NCBI GenBank assembly: GCA_003955985.1 | Contig: CP033784.1 | Coordinates: forward strand, 1,426,001-1,490,000 | Direction of reading: 5' to 3' | DNA: 64,000 nt | From: Corynebacterium jeikeium | GTDB taxonomy: Bacteria > Actinomycetota > Actinomycetes > Mycobacteriales > Mycobacteriaceae | Shown: one piece after another, positions 1 through 9,894 of the stretch | Numbering within the stretch: the stretch's first letter is position 1 | How the letters are laid out: each line of letters starts with the position of its first letter | The notes under the pieces: generated by a model | The model's input: the letters and a program-made list of their open reading frames with translations, nothing else | Databases searched by the model: none | Told to the model about the DNA's origin: nothing | Made by a program: the position numbers and the translations under genes

Positions 1-1
1 C

Positions 2-1474
2 ACCTCCACGCAGGCCGTGCTCGCTTTCGCGCATGAGCAGGAGGAGGGCCTGTCGGGGCGCATCCGCTGGGATTACGCACCAGAGTCGCCACTGCGCGAC
101 AGCCGTGGTTTCGACCTGCGCCGTTACCACCAGCCACCGATTGTTGACCCGAATGCCGTCGGCGCTGCAAACCTGCTGGTGCAAAATGGTGCCCGTTTCT
201 ACGTCGATCACGCGCACCCGGAGTACTCCTCACCGGAGACGGCAACCGCCCGCGAGGCGGTTATCGCTGACCGCGCAGGTGACAAGATTATGCTGCGCGC
301 AGCTCAGCTTGCCGCCGAAGCCACCGATGCTGAGGGCAATCCAGGCCCGATGCTGAAGCTCTACCGCAACAATGTCGATGGCAAGGGCGCCTCGTATGGC
401 GCCCACGAGAACTACCTTTTCTCCCGAGAAACCGAGTTCGATGACATCGTCGCCGGTCTGACGCCGTTTTTCGTCACCCGCCAGGTGTTCACGGGCGCTG
501 GTCGCGTAGGTCTGGGGCAGACGGGGCAGGAGTCGGGTTTCCAGATTTCGCAGCGCGCGGACTACATCGAGACTGAGGTCTCGCTGGAGACCACTTTGAA
601 CCGCGGCATCATCAACACCCGCGATGAACCACACGCAGACTCCGATCGCTTCCGCCGCCTGCACGTCATCATCGGTGATGCCAACATGAGCGAGGTCGCC
701 ACCTTCCTCAAGCTGGGCACCACAGGTTTGGTCATCGACGCCATCGAGGACGGCGTGCGTTTCGACGACCTGCAGCTCCGCAACCCCGTCGAGGCCGTCC
801 ATAAGGTCTCCCGAGACTTGACTTGCACCGAGAAGCTGCAGCTGGCAGACCATGTCACGTGGATGTCCGCAGTGGAAATGCAGTACGAGTACCTGCGTCG
901 CGTGGAGAGCTACGACCAGCAGGGCGACGTCGTCAAGCTCTGGCGTGAAGTGCTCGACGTGCTTTCCGACGACCCCCGCAAGGCAGCCCATCTGCTGGAT
1001 TGGGTGGCGAAATACAACCTCATGGAGGGCCTGCGTACCCGCCTGGGCGCGGGCTGGGACCACCCGAAGTTGGCGTTGATTGATATTCAGTACTCGGATA
1101 TTGACCCTGCTCGTGGGCTGTACCATGCGCTGGTGCGCCGCGGTTCGATGCGCACACTCGTGACCGAGGAAGAAGTCGACCGAGCGGTTGAATACGCACC
1201 GGAGTCTACGCGTGCGTATGTACGCGGTGGCATTCTGCGCCGCTTTGGCAAGGATGTCGTCGCGGGCAGTTGGACCAGCTTGGTGGTGGACACCGCGGGG
1301 GTGTATCGGAGCACTCGTGACGTGGAGTCGCCTGGAATTACGCTGGCCTACATTACGCTGGATGAAGTTGACCGTTTCACTGCCGCAGAATGCGGTGACG
1401 TGTTGGAGTCTGCGGAGACAGTGGCCAAGGTGGTTGAGCATCTGCGTACTCTCGGGGCTATCCGCGAACAATAG
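2..1474 (+). CDS. dop: Depupylase/Pup deamidase Dop, 3' part (gene starts before the window)
   Basis: Dop deamidates the C-terminal Gln of Pup to Glu and removes Pup from substrates. The frame is open from the first bases, with no start needed inside the window, so about 490 C-terminal residues are visible. The segment INTRDEPHADSDRFRRLH around 600-660 is the carboxylate-amine-ligase-like core shared with PafA, and the same block recurs in the pafA product downstream. Assignment as Dop rather than PafA rests on gene order (immediately upstream of pup, with a second paralogue after pup). The Pup here ends in Gln, so a deamidase is required. The N-terminus is not visible. Confidence 0.93.
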   Translation, partial: TSTQAVLAFAHEQEEGLSGRIRWDYAPESPLRDSRGFDLRRYHQPPIVDPNAVGAANLLVQNGARFYVDHAHPEYSSPETATAREAVIADRAGDKIMLRAAQLAAEATDAEGNPGPMLKLYRNNVDGKGASYGAHENYLFSRETEFDDIVAGLTPFFVTRQVFTGAGRVGLGQTGQESGFQISQRADYIETEVSLETTLNRGIINTRDEPHADSDRFRRLHVIIGDANMSEVATFLKLGTTGLVIDAIEDGVRFDDLQLRNPVEAVHKVSRDLTCTEKLQLADHVTWMSAVEMQYEYLRRVESYDQQGDVVKLWREVLDVLSDDPRKAAHLLDWVAKYNLMEGLRTRLGAGWDHPKLALIDIQYSDIDPARGLYHALVRRGSMRTLVTEEEVDRAVEYAPESTRAYVRGGILRRFGKDVVAGSWTSLVVDTAGVYRSTRDVESPGITLAYITLDEVDRFTAAECGDVLESAETVAKVVEHLRTLGAIREQ

Positions 1475-1535
1475 GCACACATAGTGCAGTAATAGAGCAG
1501 TAATACTCAAAAGTTCATTTTTAAGGAGCAATATC

Positions 1536-1730
1536 ATGGCTGGTAACACTCAGGTTTTCGGCGGCGGTTCCGGCGGAGGCGACGAGGAAGAGTTCGGCGA
1601 GGTCGCTGGCGGCGGTCAGGCTCAGGAGCACGTTGCAGCTGCTGACGACCTGCTGGATGAAATTGATGGTCTGCTGGAGAACAACGCCGAGGAGTTCGTG
1701 CGTTCGTATGTCCAGAAGGGTGGCCAGTAA
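1536..1730 (+). CDS. pup: Prokaryotic ubiquitin-like protein Pup
   Basis: A 64-residue, acidic, Gly-rich protein ending in KGGQ. It is the small modifier that PafA attaches through its C-terminus to lysines of target proteins. The ending in Gln means Dop must first deamidate it. The DDLLDEIDGLLENNAEEFVRSY segment is the helical part normally recognised by the Mpa/ARC ATPase. An AAGGAG ribosome site at 1523-1528 precedes the ATG. The gene lies 61 bp after dop and 3 bp before pafA. Confidence 0.97.
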   Translation: MAGNTQVFGGGSGGGDEEEFGEVAGGGQAQEHVAAADDLLDEIDGLLENNAEEFVRSYVQKGGQ

Positions 1731-1733
1731 AAA

Positions 1734-3260
1734 GTGACTGACCAGCAGGTAGGGCAGCAGGAGCCGGAAGCAACGCCGACACCGGTACCGGCACAGGCGT
1801 TGACCCGACGCATCACCGGTATTGAGACCGAGTTCGGCATCACTCTGACGCTGGATGGCTCGCGCCGTCTGGGACCGGATGAGATTGCCCGCTACATGTT
1901 CCGCCCGGTGATCGCTAAGTACGGGGCAACCAACATTTTCACCCCCAATGCTGGTCGTATGTACCTCGATGTCGGAAGCCACCCGGAGTACGCTACCGCT
2001 GAGTGCGATTCGGTCTCGCAGCTGGTAGCGTACGACCGCTCGGGCGAGGTCATCTTGAATGAACTCGCTGAAAAGGCTGAAGCAGAGCTTGCCGACGAGG
2101 GCATCGGTGGCAAGGTCTACCTGCTGAAGAACAACGTTGATACCGTCGGTAACTCCTACGGTTGTCACGAAAACTACCTGGTTGGACGTGAACTGGGACT
2201 GAAGTCCCTGTCCAAGCTGCTGCTACCTTTCTTGGTTACGCGACAGCTCATCTGTGGCGCGGGGAAGATTTTCCTGCCGTACCCAACCTCGCCGTATCAC
2301 AACGATCCGATTCAGTACTGCTTCTCGCAGCGCGCGGATCATGTGTGGGAGGGCGTCTCCAGTGCAACGACGCGCTCCCGGCCGATTATTAACACTCGCG
2401 ATGAGCCACACGCGGACTCCAACCGATTCCGCCGCTTGCACGTCATCGTGGGCGACTCCAACATGAGTGAGACGACGACTGCGCTCAAAATTGGCTCCAC
2501 TCAGCTGGTACTGGAGATGATTGAAGCCGGCGTGAAGTTGCCGGACTTCGAAGTCGCCAACGAAATCAAGTCCATCCGTGCGGTGAGCCGCGATATGACC
2601 GGCAAGGCCGAGATTCCACTGCGCAGTGGCGAAACTGCCACCGCACTGCAGATTCAACGCGAGTTCCTGGACGCTGCGACGGAGTGGCTGAAGGTCCGCG
2701 AAGAAAACATGGTCAATGAAGACAAGGGCATTGCCGGGGCCGGCACGTCCAACGAGGAAATGGGCCGCATCGTCGAGCTGTGGGGTCGCGCGCTGGATGC
2801 CGTGGAAACCGGTGACTGGTCTCTCATTGAGCACGACATTGACTGGGCCATTAAGTACTCGCTCATGAAACGCTACCTGGATCGCGGTCTAACGCTGGAG
2901 GACCCCAAGCTTCATCAAATCGACTTGGCCTACCACGACATCCGTCCCGGCCGAGGCATCTTCCGTGCGCTGGAAGCCCGTGGCATTGCCTCGCGGTGGA
3001 TCACCGATGAGCAGGTCGCTGAGGCAGTCCGCATCGCACCGCCAACTACTCGTGCGAAGCTGCGCGGTGATTTCCTCGTTGCAGCTGAAGACTCCAGTTT
3101 GAAGACCGTAGTGGACTGGACACACCTGAAGATTTCCGGTGACGATCCCATCTCCACTATGCTCGGCGACCCCTTTGCCACGGAAAACGATGAGGTCAAT
3201 GAGATGATCGAGATTCTGACGGCCGCGAAGAAGACCTCGGATACGGATTCGAATAACTAG
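1734..3260 (+). CDS. pafA: Pup-protein ligase PafA
   Basis: 508 residues. PafA activates the C-terminal Glu of Pup with ATP and joins it to substrate lysines. GIETEFG at residues 29-35 is the nucleotide-binding start of the fold, and MYLDVGSHPEY at about 77-87 carries the conserved catalytic Asp region. INTRDEPHADSNRFRRLH is shared with Dop. The start is GTG, three bases after the pup stop, so the two genes are probably translationally coupled. In mycobacteria prcB and prcA lie near pup; here nothing separates pup and pafA. The N-terminal ~25 residues (Pro/Gln-rich) precede the conserved fold, so a later start is possible. Confidence 0.96.
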   Translation: MTDQQVGQQEPEATPTPVPAQALTRRITGIETEFGITLTLDGSRRLGPDEIARYMFRPVIAKYGATNIFTPNAGRMYLDVGSHPEYATAECDSVSQLVAYDRSGEVILNELAEKAEAELADEGIGGKVYLLKNNVDTVGNSYGCHENYLVGRELGLKSLSKLLLPFLVTRQLICGAGKIFLPYPTSPYHNDPIQYCFSQRADHVWEGVSSATTRSRPIINTRDEPHADSNRFRRLHVIVGDSNMSETTTALKIGSTQLVLEMIEAGVKLPDFEVANEIKSIRAVSRDMTGKAEIPLRSGETATALQIQREFLDAATEWLKVREENMVNEDKGIAGAGTSNEEMGRIVELWGRALDAVETGDWSLIEHDIDWAIKYSLMKRYLDRGLTLEDPKLHQIDLAYHDIRPGRGIFRALEARGIASRWITDEQVAEAVRIAPPTTRAKLRGDFLVAAEDSSLKTVVDWTHLKISGDDPISTMLGDPFATENDEVNEMIEILTAAKKTSDTDSNN

Positions 3261-3303
3261 TTCCGTCCCCGGAAACTGCCCCAGGAAAAGGAGCCCCACA
3301 GTC

Positions 3304-4332
3304 GTGTCTGTCTCACCGGTATCGGAAAACCCCGGATCCGCTGCGATCAGTGAGAACCAACGTCAGGTTCAGCTGCTGTTGGCGCTTGCCGACGACACCG
3401 GGTGGGTCAGCGAGTCGTGGATCTCCAAACATGTCGAGGGTTACTCCCGTGTTTCCGAGGATTCCCGGGCTCGTTATTTACGTGCGGACACCGCGGCACT
3501 CCTGGCAGCCGGGGTCCCGGTGGAGGTTTCGTCGTCAAGCGCGGGCGATAAGGTCAAACGTCTGCGCCTGAACAGACTACGGTGGCCCCAGCACGACCCC
3601 GAGTTCACTGAAGCGGAGGCTTCGGTGGTTTTCCAGGCGGCGAATGCGGCGTTTGGTTCGGAGGAGCTGAGCTCGACGGCTGTGGCGGCGTGGCGGAAGC
3701 TCGCATCGTTTGCGCAGCGCAGCGCCATTGCGAAGCCGGATGAGTCGGTGGTGGTGGCCGATGCGGTGGATATGAGTCGAGTGGATTTCAGCACACTGCT
3801 GACCGCGATGACCTCGCCGCGCCGGACAGTGGAGATGTGGTACTCCCGCCAGTACGGCGTGGATGATGAACTGCGCATGCTGGAGCCGTGGGGTCTGATT
3901 AACCTGCGCGGGCGCTTTTATGTGTTGGGCTTTGATCCGCAGCGTGAGGCCGCGCGTATGTTCCGGCTCAGCCGTATCCGCGATGTGTCGGATACAGGGA
4001 CGTCGGCGACCCAGCCAATGCCCGATGGTGACTTGCAACAGATTGCGGAAAACATGTTGCACCGCGGTGGCAAGACCTATCAGGCGGTTGTTCGTATCGC
4101 TCCGAATACCTGCGCTGATGTGGTGATGAAAGCGACCGCGTTGGGGGATGGGCGCTACGAGCTGCCAGCGGCACCTGTGAGTGAGATTGTGTCCACAGGT
4201 TTGAGTTACGCACCGGATTTGATTGTGGAATCACCTGAAGAGGCACGGTCGGAGATTATTGCTCGGTTGGAGCAGGTACTCGCTCGCCATGGCGGATCGA
4301 ATGGTGCGAAGAACGCTTTGGAGGGCAACTAA
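3304..4332 (+). CDS. pafB: WYL-domain transcriptional regulator PafB
   Basis: 342 residues. PafB is one half of the PafBC activator, which in mycobacteria switches on DNA-damage genes independently of LexA/RecA. The N-terminal ~80 residues resemble a winged helix, and the middle carries the WYL region (the stretch TVEMWYSRQYG followed by LEPWGLINLRGRFYVLGFD). The GTG start has an AAGGAG site about ten bases upstream. Its stop overlaps the pafC start (TAATG), indicating coupling and a heterodimer. The gene order pafA-pafB-pafC supports the assignment. Confidence 0.92.
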   Translation: MSVSPVSENPGSAAISENQRQVQLLLALADDTGWVSESWISKHVEGYSRVSEDSRARYLRADTAALLAAGVPVEVSSSSAGDKVKRLRLNRLRWPQHDPEFTEAEASVVFQAANAAFGSEELSSTAVAAWRKLASFAQRSAIAKPDESVVVADAVDMSRVDFSTLLTAMTSPRRTVEMWYSRQYGVDDELRMLEPWGLINLRGRFYVLGFDPQREAARMFRLSRIRDVSDTGTSATQPMPDGDLQQIAENMLHRGGKTYQAVVRIAPNTCADVVMKATALGDGRYELPAAPVSEIVSTGLSYAPDLIVESPEEARSEIIARLEQVLARHGGSNGAKNALEGN

Positions 4333-5363
4333 TGACAGTGCATGCAGCCCGGGAACTTGACGCGAATGTCAGTGTCGACGAGTTGTTGGCGGTCGTACCG
4401 TACTTTTCGCAGCACCGTTCAATGACAGAGGCCGCTACCGAGCTGGCCATACCTTTTGCCCGAATTCGGGCAATCGTGGAGCAGATTGCCGACATCGACC
4501 AGCCGGGACTCCTCGGAGTGCGGGCTTTTGAAGTTGATTACCGCAACAGCTTTGATGTCCGCATTCGGCCTCAGGCAACGGTGCTCAGCCAGCCACGTGC
4601 GCTCACAGCCGAAGAAACCGCGACCTTGCTGCTCATCCTGGAAACCATCGAGGACTCCGCAGCCACCACTTCCTCCGAGGCCGCGCAGACGGCCGCGACA
4701 AAACTACGCAGTGCTCTGGGAATAAACGTCCCCATCATTGACTCGACCGCTGCGGAAAATGGCAAGGCCTTTTCCTTTTCTGAGCAGATTTATTCCGCGC
4801 TGCATCAGCGCAAGGTGTTGAAGGTGCGCTACCGGAATGCCTCAGGGCAGATTACAGTCCGTGAGCTTGACTGTGTCAACGTTTATACAGTTGAATCCAC
4901 GACGTACCTCCGCGCTGTGGACCGTGCGCAGGAAGACCGTCGCCAGAAGAGCTTCCGCGTCGACCGCCTGGAGGCCGCCGAGGTCCTCGACACTCCCGCC
5001 GGTTTCCACCGCCCCGAGCCTTTCGATATCCGTGATCCCCACGCCTTTGGTGCGGAAACGGGAACGTCCGAATGGGCAAGTGTGCTTATCGACGCCGACG
5101 CCACCTGGATCGCAGACTATGAACCGGTCTTCTTTACCGAAGATGAGGGAGAAGAAGAGGATACCGAACTGGTCTCTGACCAAGGCTTAGGGCAGTCGGA
5201 ATATGTCGCTGACGTGCCGATGTCCGACTTGGCCGCAACAGTCTCCTTTGTGCTCCGCCGTTCACCGAGCGTAACGGTCGCTGAGCCCTTAAAATTGAAA
5301 AACGCCGTTGTTGCGCGAGCCCGCGAAGCTTTGGCAGAGTATGGTCGAAACGACAAGGCTTAA
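4332..5363 (+). CDS. pafC: WYL-domain transcriptional regulator PafC
   Basis: 343 residues, the second PafBC subunit. The start ATG overlaps the pafB stop by one base. An N-terminal HTH-like part is followed by a WYL-type region ([27 protein letters not shown]); the exact W-Y-L triplet is not conserved here, as is common in PafC. The segment at about residues 265-290 is very acidic ([10 protein letters not shown]). It is expected to act with PafB as a DNA-damage-responsive activator; the ligand is not deducible from sequence. Confidence 0.9.
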   Translation: MTVHAARELDANVSVDELLAVVPYFSQHRSMTEAATELAIPFARIRAIVEQIADIDQPGLLGVRAFEVDYRNSFDVRIRPQATVLSQPRALTAEETATLLLILETIEDSAATTSSEAAQTAATKLRSALGINVPIIDSTAAENGKAFSFSEQIYSALHQRKVLKVRYRNASGQITVRELDCVNVYTVESTTYLRAVDRAQEDRRQKSFRVDRLEAAEVLDTPAGFHRPEPFDIRDPHAFGAETGTSEWASVLIDADATWIADYEPVFFTEDEGEEEDTELVSDQGLGQSEYVADVPMSDLAATVSFVLRRSPSVTVAEPLKLKNAVVARAREALAEYGRNDKA

Positions 5364-5387
5364 ATCAAAGCTTTAATCGCGCACGAT

Positions 5388-5402
5388 GTGGCAACTTGCC
5401 AC
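5388..5402. promoter_or_regulatory. Perfect 15-bp palindrome upstream of tatA
   Basis: GTGGCAA-C-TTGCCAC, 7-bp perfect arms around one base, lies 35 bp before the tatA start. The one-base centre cannot form a stable RNA hairpin loop, so a dimeric protein operator is more likely than a terminator. It is followed by AT-rich TTGTATTTGTATTC. The regulator is unknown. Confidence 0.4.
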
Positions 5403-5437
5403 TTGTATTTGTATTCATTCGAAAGGTCTCTAAGCGG

Positions 5438-5749
5438 ATGCCGAACCTAGGTCCCTGGGAAATCATCATTATCCTGGTCGTTCTTGTCTTGCTCTTTGGT
5501 GCAAAGAAGTTGCCGGATGCCGCACGTTCGCTCGGCCGCTCCATGCGTATCTTCAAGTCCGAAGTCAAGGAAATGCGCAACGATGACGAGCACCAGGAGC
5601 AGGCTGCAATTCAGCAGGCTCCGCAAGCCCAGCCACAGCAGCCGTACCAGCCGCAGCAGCAGTACCAGCAGCCGGCACCGCAGGCTCAGCCGCAGCAGCC
5701 GTACCAGCCGCAGCCTGGCCAGAACAACCCTGGCCAGCCGCAGCAGTAG
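5438..5749 (+). CDS. tatA: Sec-independent translocase subunit TatA
   Basis: 103 residues. One N-terminal membrane helix (about residues 7-21, [19 protein letters not shown]) is followed by the Tat hinge FGAKKLPD and an amphipathic helix ([15 protein letters not shown]), the typical TatA/E fold. The C-terminal half is a low-complexity Gln/Pro/Tyr repeat (QPQQPYQPQ units) and probably disordered. The start is the ATG at 5438, which follows the ribosome site GAAAGG at 5421; an upstream in-frame start would add residues before the helix. The gene forms a unit with tatC 18 bp downstream. Confidence 0.95.
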   Translation: MPNLGPWEIIIILVVLVLLFGAKKLPDAARSLGRSMRIFKSEVKEMRNDDEHQEQAAIQQAPQAQPQQPYQPQQQYQQPAPQAQPQQPYQPQPGQNNPGQPQQ

Positions 5750-5767
5750 TAGAAGGCCGGTTGAAGC

Positions 5768-6994
5768 GTGACTTCAGCTACATCCACATCACGTCCTCGG
5801 AAGCGCCAGCGTAGGCGCAATCCCGAGGGCGTGATGACTATTGTCGAGCACATTCAAGAGCTCCGGCGTCGCCTCGTTCTCGCCCTCGCTGGTATTGCCG
5901 TTGGCACTGTTGTGGGCTTTATCTGGTATCAGACAGCCTTTACCATTGGTCAGTTCCGCATACCGCTTACCTCGGTCAATGTTGGCCCTGTGCACTTTAA
6001 GTCCCTGGGTGAGTTGCTCAAGGATCCGTACTGTCAGCTTCCACCCGAGATGCGTCTCGGCGGCGGTGAGGGCGCGGAGTGTCGTCTGCTGGCGACCAGT
6101 CCGTTTGAAATGTTCATGCTGCGTCTGAAGGTCGGTGCGCTGGCCGGTCTGGTGATGTCGTCGCCATGGTGGCTCTACCAGATTTGGGCCTACATCACTC
6201 CCGGCTTGGTTCGGAAGGAACGCCGCACCACGCGCAGAGTTGTGACTGCCGCCGCGCTGCTGTTTGTCATGGGTTCCGTCCTGGCCTACTACGTTGTCGC
6301 CATCGGTCTGGAGTTCTTGCTCCAGATTGGTGAAGAGACGCAAATTTCTGCACTCACCGGTTCGCAATACTTCGGTTTCCTCTTGGCGCTCATCGTCTGC
6401 TTTGGCGTGAGCTTTGAGGTTCCGCTTTTCCTGGTCATGCTGAACATGGCCGGTGTCGTTACCTACGAGAGCATCAAGGACAAGCGCAGCATCATCATTA
6501 TGTCGCTGTTCATCTTTGCGGCCTTCATGACTCCGGGGCAGGAACCAATATCCATGGTCGCAATGGCAACGGCACTGACGTTGCTGGTGGAAATCGCAAT
6601 CCAGATTTGTCGTCTCCATGACCGTCGTAAAGCAAATGAGCGACCTGATTGGTTGGACGTCGATGACGAGCAAGGCTCCGGACCCATTACAGCGTCCGGC
6701 CCGATTGGCTCCGCCGGCGGTATCGGTGACGTGGGCGGCATTGACGCCCCGACTTCAGTAAGTGCGCCGACGTCGATTCAGCCGGGCGGCATGCCGACGG
6801 CATCAGCGGCCCCGACGACCTCTCCGGTCTCTGGTCCCACGCCAGTGAACGCGCCGACGCCGACGCGGGCATCCCAGATGCGTCCTACTCGCAATTCGCG
6901 TCCACCACGGCCACAGGGCATGATTCCGGAGACTCCGATGCCGACGCAGGACTTGCGAAATCGTCCGACGAGCGACTTTGATGATGTTCTCTAG
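5768..6994 (+). CDS. tatC: Twin-arginine translocase core protein TatC
   Basis: 408 residues, longer than usual (~250-310) because of a Pro/Thr/Gly-rich C-terminal tail from about residue 305. MTIVEHIQELRRRLVLALAG at about 23 is the TatC signature that binds the RR motif, and about six membrane helices follow to residue ~285. The GTG start is 18 bp after tatA. TatC binds twin-arginine signal peptides and recruits TatA to export folded proteins. The long tail is expected to be cytoplasmic and disordered. Confidence 0.95.
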   Translation: MTSATSTSRPRKRQRRRNPEGVMTIVEHIQELRRRLVLALAGIAVGTVVGFIWYQTAFTIGQFRIPLTSVNVGPVHFKSLGELLKDPYCQLPPEMRLGGGEGAECRLLATSPFEMFMLRLKVGALAGLVMSSPWWLYQIWAYITPGLVRKERRTTRRVVTAAALLFVMGSVLAYYVVAIGLEFLLQIGEETQISALTGSQYFGFLLALIVCFGVSFEVPLFLVMLNMAGVVTYESIKDKRSIIIMSLFIFAAFMTPGQEPISMVAMATALTLLVEIAIQICRLHDRRKANERPDWLDVDDEQGSGPITASGPIGSAGGIGDVGGIDAPTSVSAPTSIQPGGMPTASAAPTTSPVSGPTPVNAPTPTRASQMRPTRNSRPPRPQGMIPETPMPTQDLRNRPTSDFDDVL

Positions 6995-7018
6995 CGCGGT
7001 TTATGACACTCTAGAGGC

Positions 7019-9805
7019 ATGACTCTTCTCGGCGATTTCGTCAGCCAACAGGATTTCGATCTTGACGACTTTCAGCTCCGCGCCTGCCAATCAATTGAGG
7101 CAGGGCGGGGCGTTGTCGTCTGTGCACCCACCGGCGCGGGCAAGACTATTGTTGGCGAATTCGCTATTTATGCAGCTCTTGAGCGTGGCGGCAAGTGCTT
7201 TTACACCACACCTATCAAGGCGTTGAGCAACCAGAAGTACCACGACCTAGTCGAGGACTACGGCGAAGACCGCGTGGGCCTGCTCACTGGCGACACTTCG
7301 ATTAACGGCGACGCGGACATCGTGGTGATGACCACCGAGGTGCTGCGCAATATGATTTACGCGAACTCGCCGACGCTGAAGAAGCTCACGCATGTGGTGA
7401 TGGATGAGATTCACTACCTCGCTGACCGCGAGCGCGGCGCTGTGTGGGAAGAGGTTATTTTGAACCTCGACCAATCCGTGGCCGTCATCGGTTTGTCGGC
7501 GACGGTGTCCAACTCCGAGGAGTTCGGTCGCTGGCTTTCCACGGTGCGCGGGCACACGGACGTTATTGTCACGGATCTGCGCCCGGTTCCGCTGCATCAG
7601 CACATGCTGGTGGGAAACCGGCTCTATCCACTCTTCGAGGCGAAGTCGGACAAGGTCAATCAGGACCTGTTGGAGGCGTGCCGTCGTGCCGAGTTCGGCT
7701 ACGGCGACGCTGGGGCCAGGGAGCGCTACCAGTACAAAAAGCACAAGGGCGGTGGGCGCTCGTATAGCTGGGGCGATAAGGGGCAGCGCAAGTTCCGTCC
7801 GCCGAAGCGCGGCGATGTTATCCGCATGCTCGGCTCCATGAACATGCTGCCCGCGATCGTTTTCATCTTCTCCCGCGCGGGCTGCGAAGGCGCGCTGGCG
7901 CAGGTCGGTGCTACGCGCGCAGAGCTCACTGACCGGGATGAGCAGGAGCGCATCGCCAAGATCATCGATGACGGTGTTGCACACATTCCGAAGGAAGACC
8001 TGCAGGTTCTCGGTTTCCTGCGCTGGCGCCGCATTCTCATCCGTGGTTTTGCGGCGCACCACGCGGGCATGCTGCCTGCGTTCCGGCACATTGTGGAAGA
8101 GCTCTTTAACGAAGGCCTGGTCAAGGTTGTCTTCGCCACCGAGACGCTTGCGCTGGGCATCAACATGCCTGCCCGCACGGTCGTGCTGGAGAAGCTGGTC
8201 AAGTTCAACGGCGAAGCACACGTGGATCTCACGCCGGGTCAGTACACGCAGATGACCGGTCGCGCTGGCCGCCGCGGTATCGACACTGTCGGCAACGCAG
8301 TGGTGCAGTGGGCCCCGGCAATGGATCCGAAGGCTGTCGCAGGGCTGGCATCTACGCGCACATATCCGCTGATTTCCACCTTCGCGCCGAGCTACAACAT
8401 GAGCGTCAACCTCCTGCAGACGCTCGGTTACGACGGCTCGAAGCGCGTCATGGAGCGCTCATTCGCCCAGTTCCAGGCGGATGGCGACATCGTCGGAGTT
8501 GCCGCCGAACTATCCAAGGCCAAGCAGGAAGCCGCGGCCCTGCGTGCGGAATTGCTCGGCAGGGGAGCCGACGCACACGCTGAAGGGTCGGAGGCTGAAG
8601 CGTCGTCGTCAAGCGAGGAAGGCAGTTCGCGTGACGACGAGCGCCTGACCCAGATGCTTGAATACCTGGATCTGCGCGCGAAGCTGACCCAGGAGGAGAA
8701 GAACGCCAAGCGCCGCAATATTGAAGACCACCACACAGAAACGGTGACCGCGCTGCGCAGACTCCGTCGAGGCGAGGTTATTCCGCTGCCGAAGGGTAAG
8801 AAGGTGCAGCTGGCGGTGGTGTACCGAGAGGACCATTCGAAGTCAAATCCACGTCCCGGTGTCATCAGTGTCGGCGGGTTCGTGGGGCGTGTGGAGCCGC
8901 ATATCTTCCCAGCGGCGCCGCAGACGGTCGGCGCGATTAAGCTGCCTCGGGATGCGGACCGGCATCCGCGACGTGCGCTCGGAATTGTGCGCGCAGAGAT
9001 TGGCCGCAAGGGGCTAAAGGGACCAAAGCGGCTGAAGCGTCGCACTGGTGGCAACTCGCCGGCGGTGAGGAAGCTGCGACAGGAGCTGCGCGAGCATCCG
9101 CTACATGGCGATCCTGCGGTGGAGACGATGGCTCGTCACGCCGATACGCTACGGCAGGCCGAGGCGCATGTGGCCAAGCTGCAAAAGCGCGTCGATTCCG
9201 CCTCGGATACATTGGCGCGCACATTCGACCGCATGCTGCAGTTGCTAACACAAATGGACTACGTGGAATGGCCGGAGAGCGCGGAGCCGACAATTACCGA
9301 GGAAGGCCTGCGGCTGGCGCAGATTCACAACGGCTCGGATTTGCTGGTGGCCACGTGTCTGCGCCGCGGTATTTGGGATGATCTGGACCCCGCGGAACTG
9401 GCCGGTGCGGTGTCGAGTTTGGTCTTTGAAAACCGCAAGGCCAGTCAAGGCAGTGACGAGGTGCCTACCGAGCCGCTGGCCAAGGCGCTGGGGAACACCT
9501 ACCGCATCTGGGAGGAACTGTCGGAGGACGAGCGCCGTTACCGGCTGCCGGTAACGGACTTGCCGGATATGGCTTTTGCCACCGCAATTCATCAGTGGAC
9601 TGCGGGTGCACCGCTGGGGTACTGCCTGCAAGCCGCCGCCGAGAGTGGCGCGGAGCTGACCCCGGGCGACTTTGTCCGCTGGTGCCGTCAGGTCATTGAC
9701 CTGCTGCAGCAGATCAAGAAGACCGGCTACTCCACGGACATTCGCGACAAGTCCGCCGAGGCTATTCAGGCAATTCGCAGGGGCGTAGTGGCGCTGAACA
9801 ATTAG
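7019..9805 (+). CDS. helY: Ski2/Mtr4-like DEAD/DEAH helicase HelY
   Basis: 928 residues. Walker A APTGAGKT is at about 36-43, the DEIH box is in VVMDEIHYLADRERGAVWEEV, and motif VI is QMTGRAGRRGID. The C-terminal third matches the DSHCT region of Ski2/Mtr4 RNA helicases. HelY-type proteins follow tat and paf genes in many actinobacteria. The start ATG has no Shine-Dalgarno; GACACT at 7005-7010 lies 8 nt upstream, like the leaderless promoters elsewhere in the window. Residues ~515-545 form an acidic/Ser-rich insertion. The substrate is not deducible; RNA unwinding is inferred from family. Confidence 0.93.
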   Translation: MTLLGDFVSQQDFDLDDFQLRACQSIEAGRGVVVCAPTGAGKTIVGEFAIYAALERGGKCFYTTPIKALSNQKYHDLVEDYGEDRVGLLTGDTSINGDADIVVMTTEVLRNMIYANSPTLKKLTHVVMDEIHYLADRERGAVWEEVILNLDQSVAVIGLSATVSNSEEFGRWLSTVRGHTDVIVTDLRPVPLHQHMLVGNRLYPLFEAKSDKVNQDLLEACRRAEFGYGDAGARERYQYKKHKGGGRSYSWGDKGQRKFRPPKRGDVIRMLGSMNMLPAIVFIFSRAGCEGALAQVGATRAELTDRDEQERIAKIIDDGVAHIPKEDLQVLGFLRWRRILIRGFAAHHAGMLPAFRHIVEELFNEGLVKVVFATETLALGINMPARTVVLEKLVKFNGEAHVDLTPGQYTQMTGRAGRRGIDTVGNAVVQWAPAMDPKAVAGLASTRTYPLISTFAPSYNMSVNLLQTLGYDGSKRVMERSFAQFQADGDIVGVAAELSKAKQEAAALRAELLGRGADAHAEGSEAEASSSSEEGSSRDDERLTQMLEYLDLRAKLTQEEKNAKRRNIEDHHTETVTALRRLRRGEVIPLPKGKKVQLAVVYREDHSKSNPRPGVISVGGFVGRVEPHIFPAAPQTVGAIKLPRDADRHPRRALGIVRAEIGRKGLKGPKRLKRRTGGNSPAVRKLRQELREHPLHGDPAVETMARHADTLRQAEAHVAKLQKRVDSASDTLARTFDRMLQLLTQMDYVEWPESAEPTITEEGLRLAQIHNGSDLLVATCLRRGIWDDLDPAELAGAVSSLVFENRKASQGSDEVPTEPLAKALGNTYRIWEELSEDERRYRLPVTDLPDMAFATAIHQWTAGAPLGYCLQAAAESGAELTPGDFVRWCRQVIDLLQQIKKTGYSTDIRDKSAEAIQAIRRGVVALNN

Positions 9806-9880
9806 TTGCCGGTTACGTTGGTCAGCCGAAGCCTCGCCGCCCCGAGGCCACTCAACCGGCGACGGGCACAGGCCGACGGG

Positions 9881-9886
9881 TACAGT
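9881..9886 (+). promoter_or_regulatory. -10 element of a leaderless promoter for the M24 peptidase
   Basis: TACAGT sits 8 nt before the ATG at 9895, with no ribosome site between. This places transcription start at or next to the start codon. No clear -35 is visible. Confidence 0.5.
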
Positions 9887-9894
9887 TGGCAACT

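Noticed and set aside
230..1549. 439-codon open frame antisense to dop
   Set aside because: A shadow of dop; runs through its stop with no start signal and no domain.
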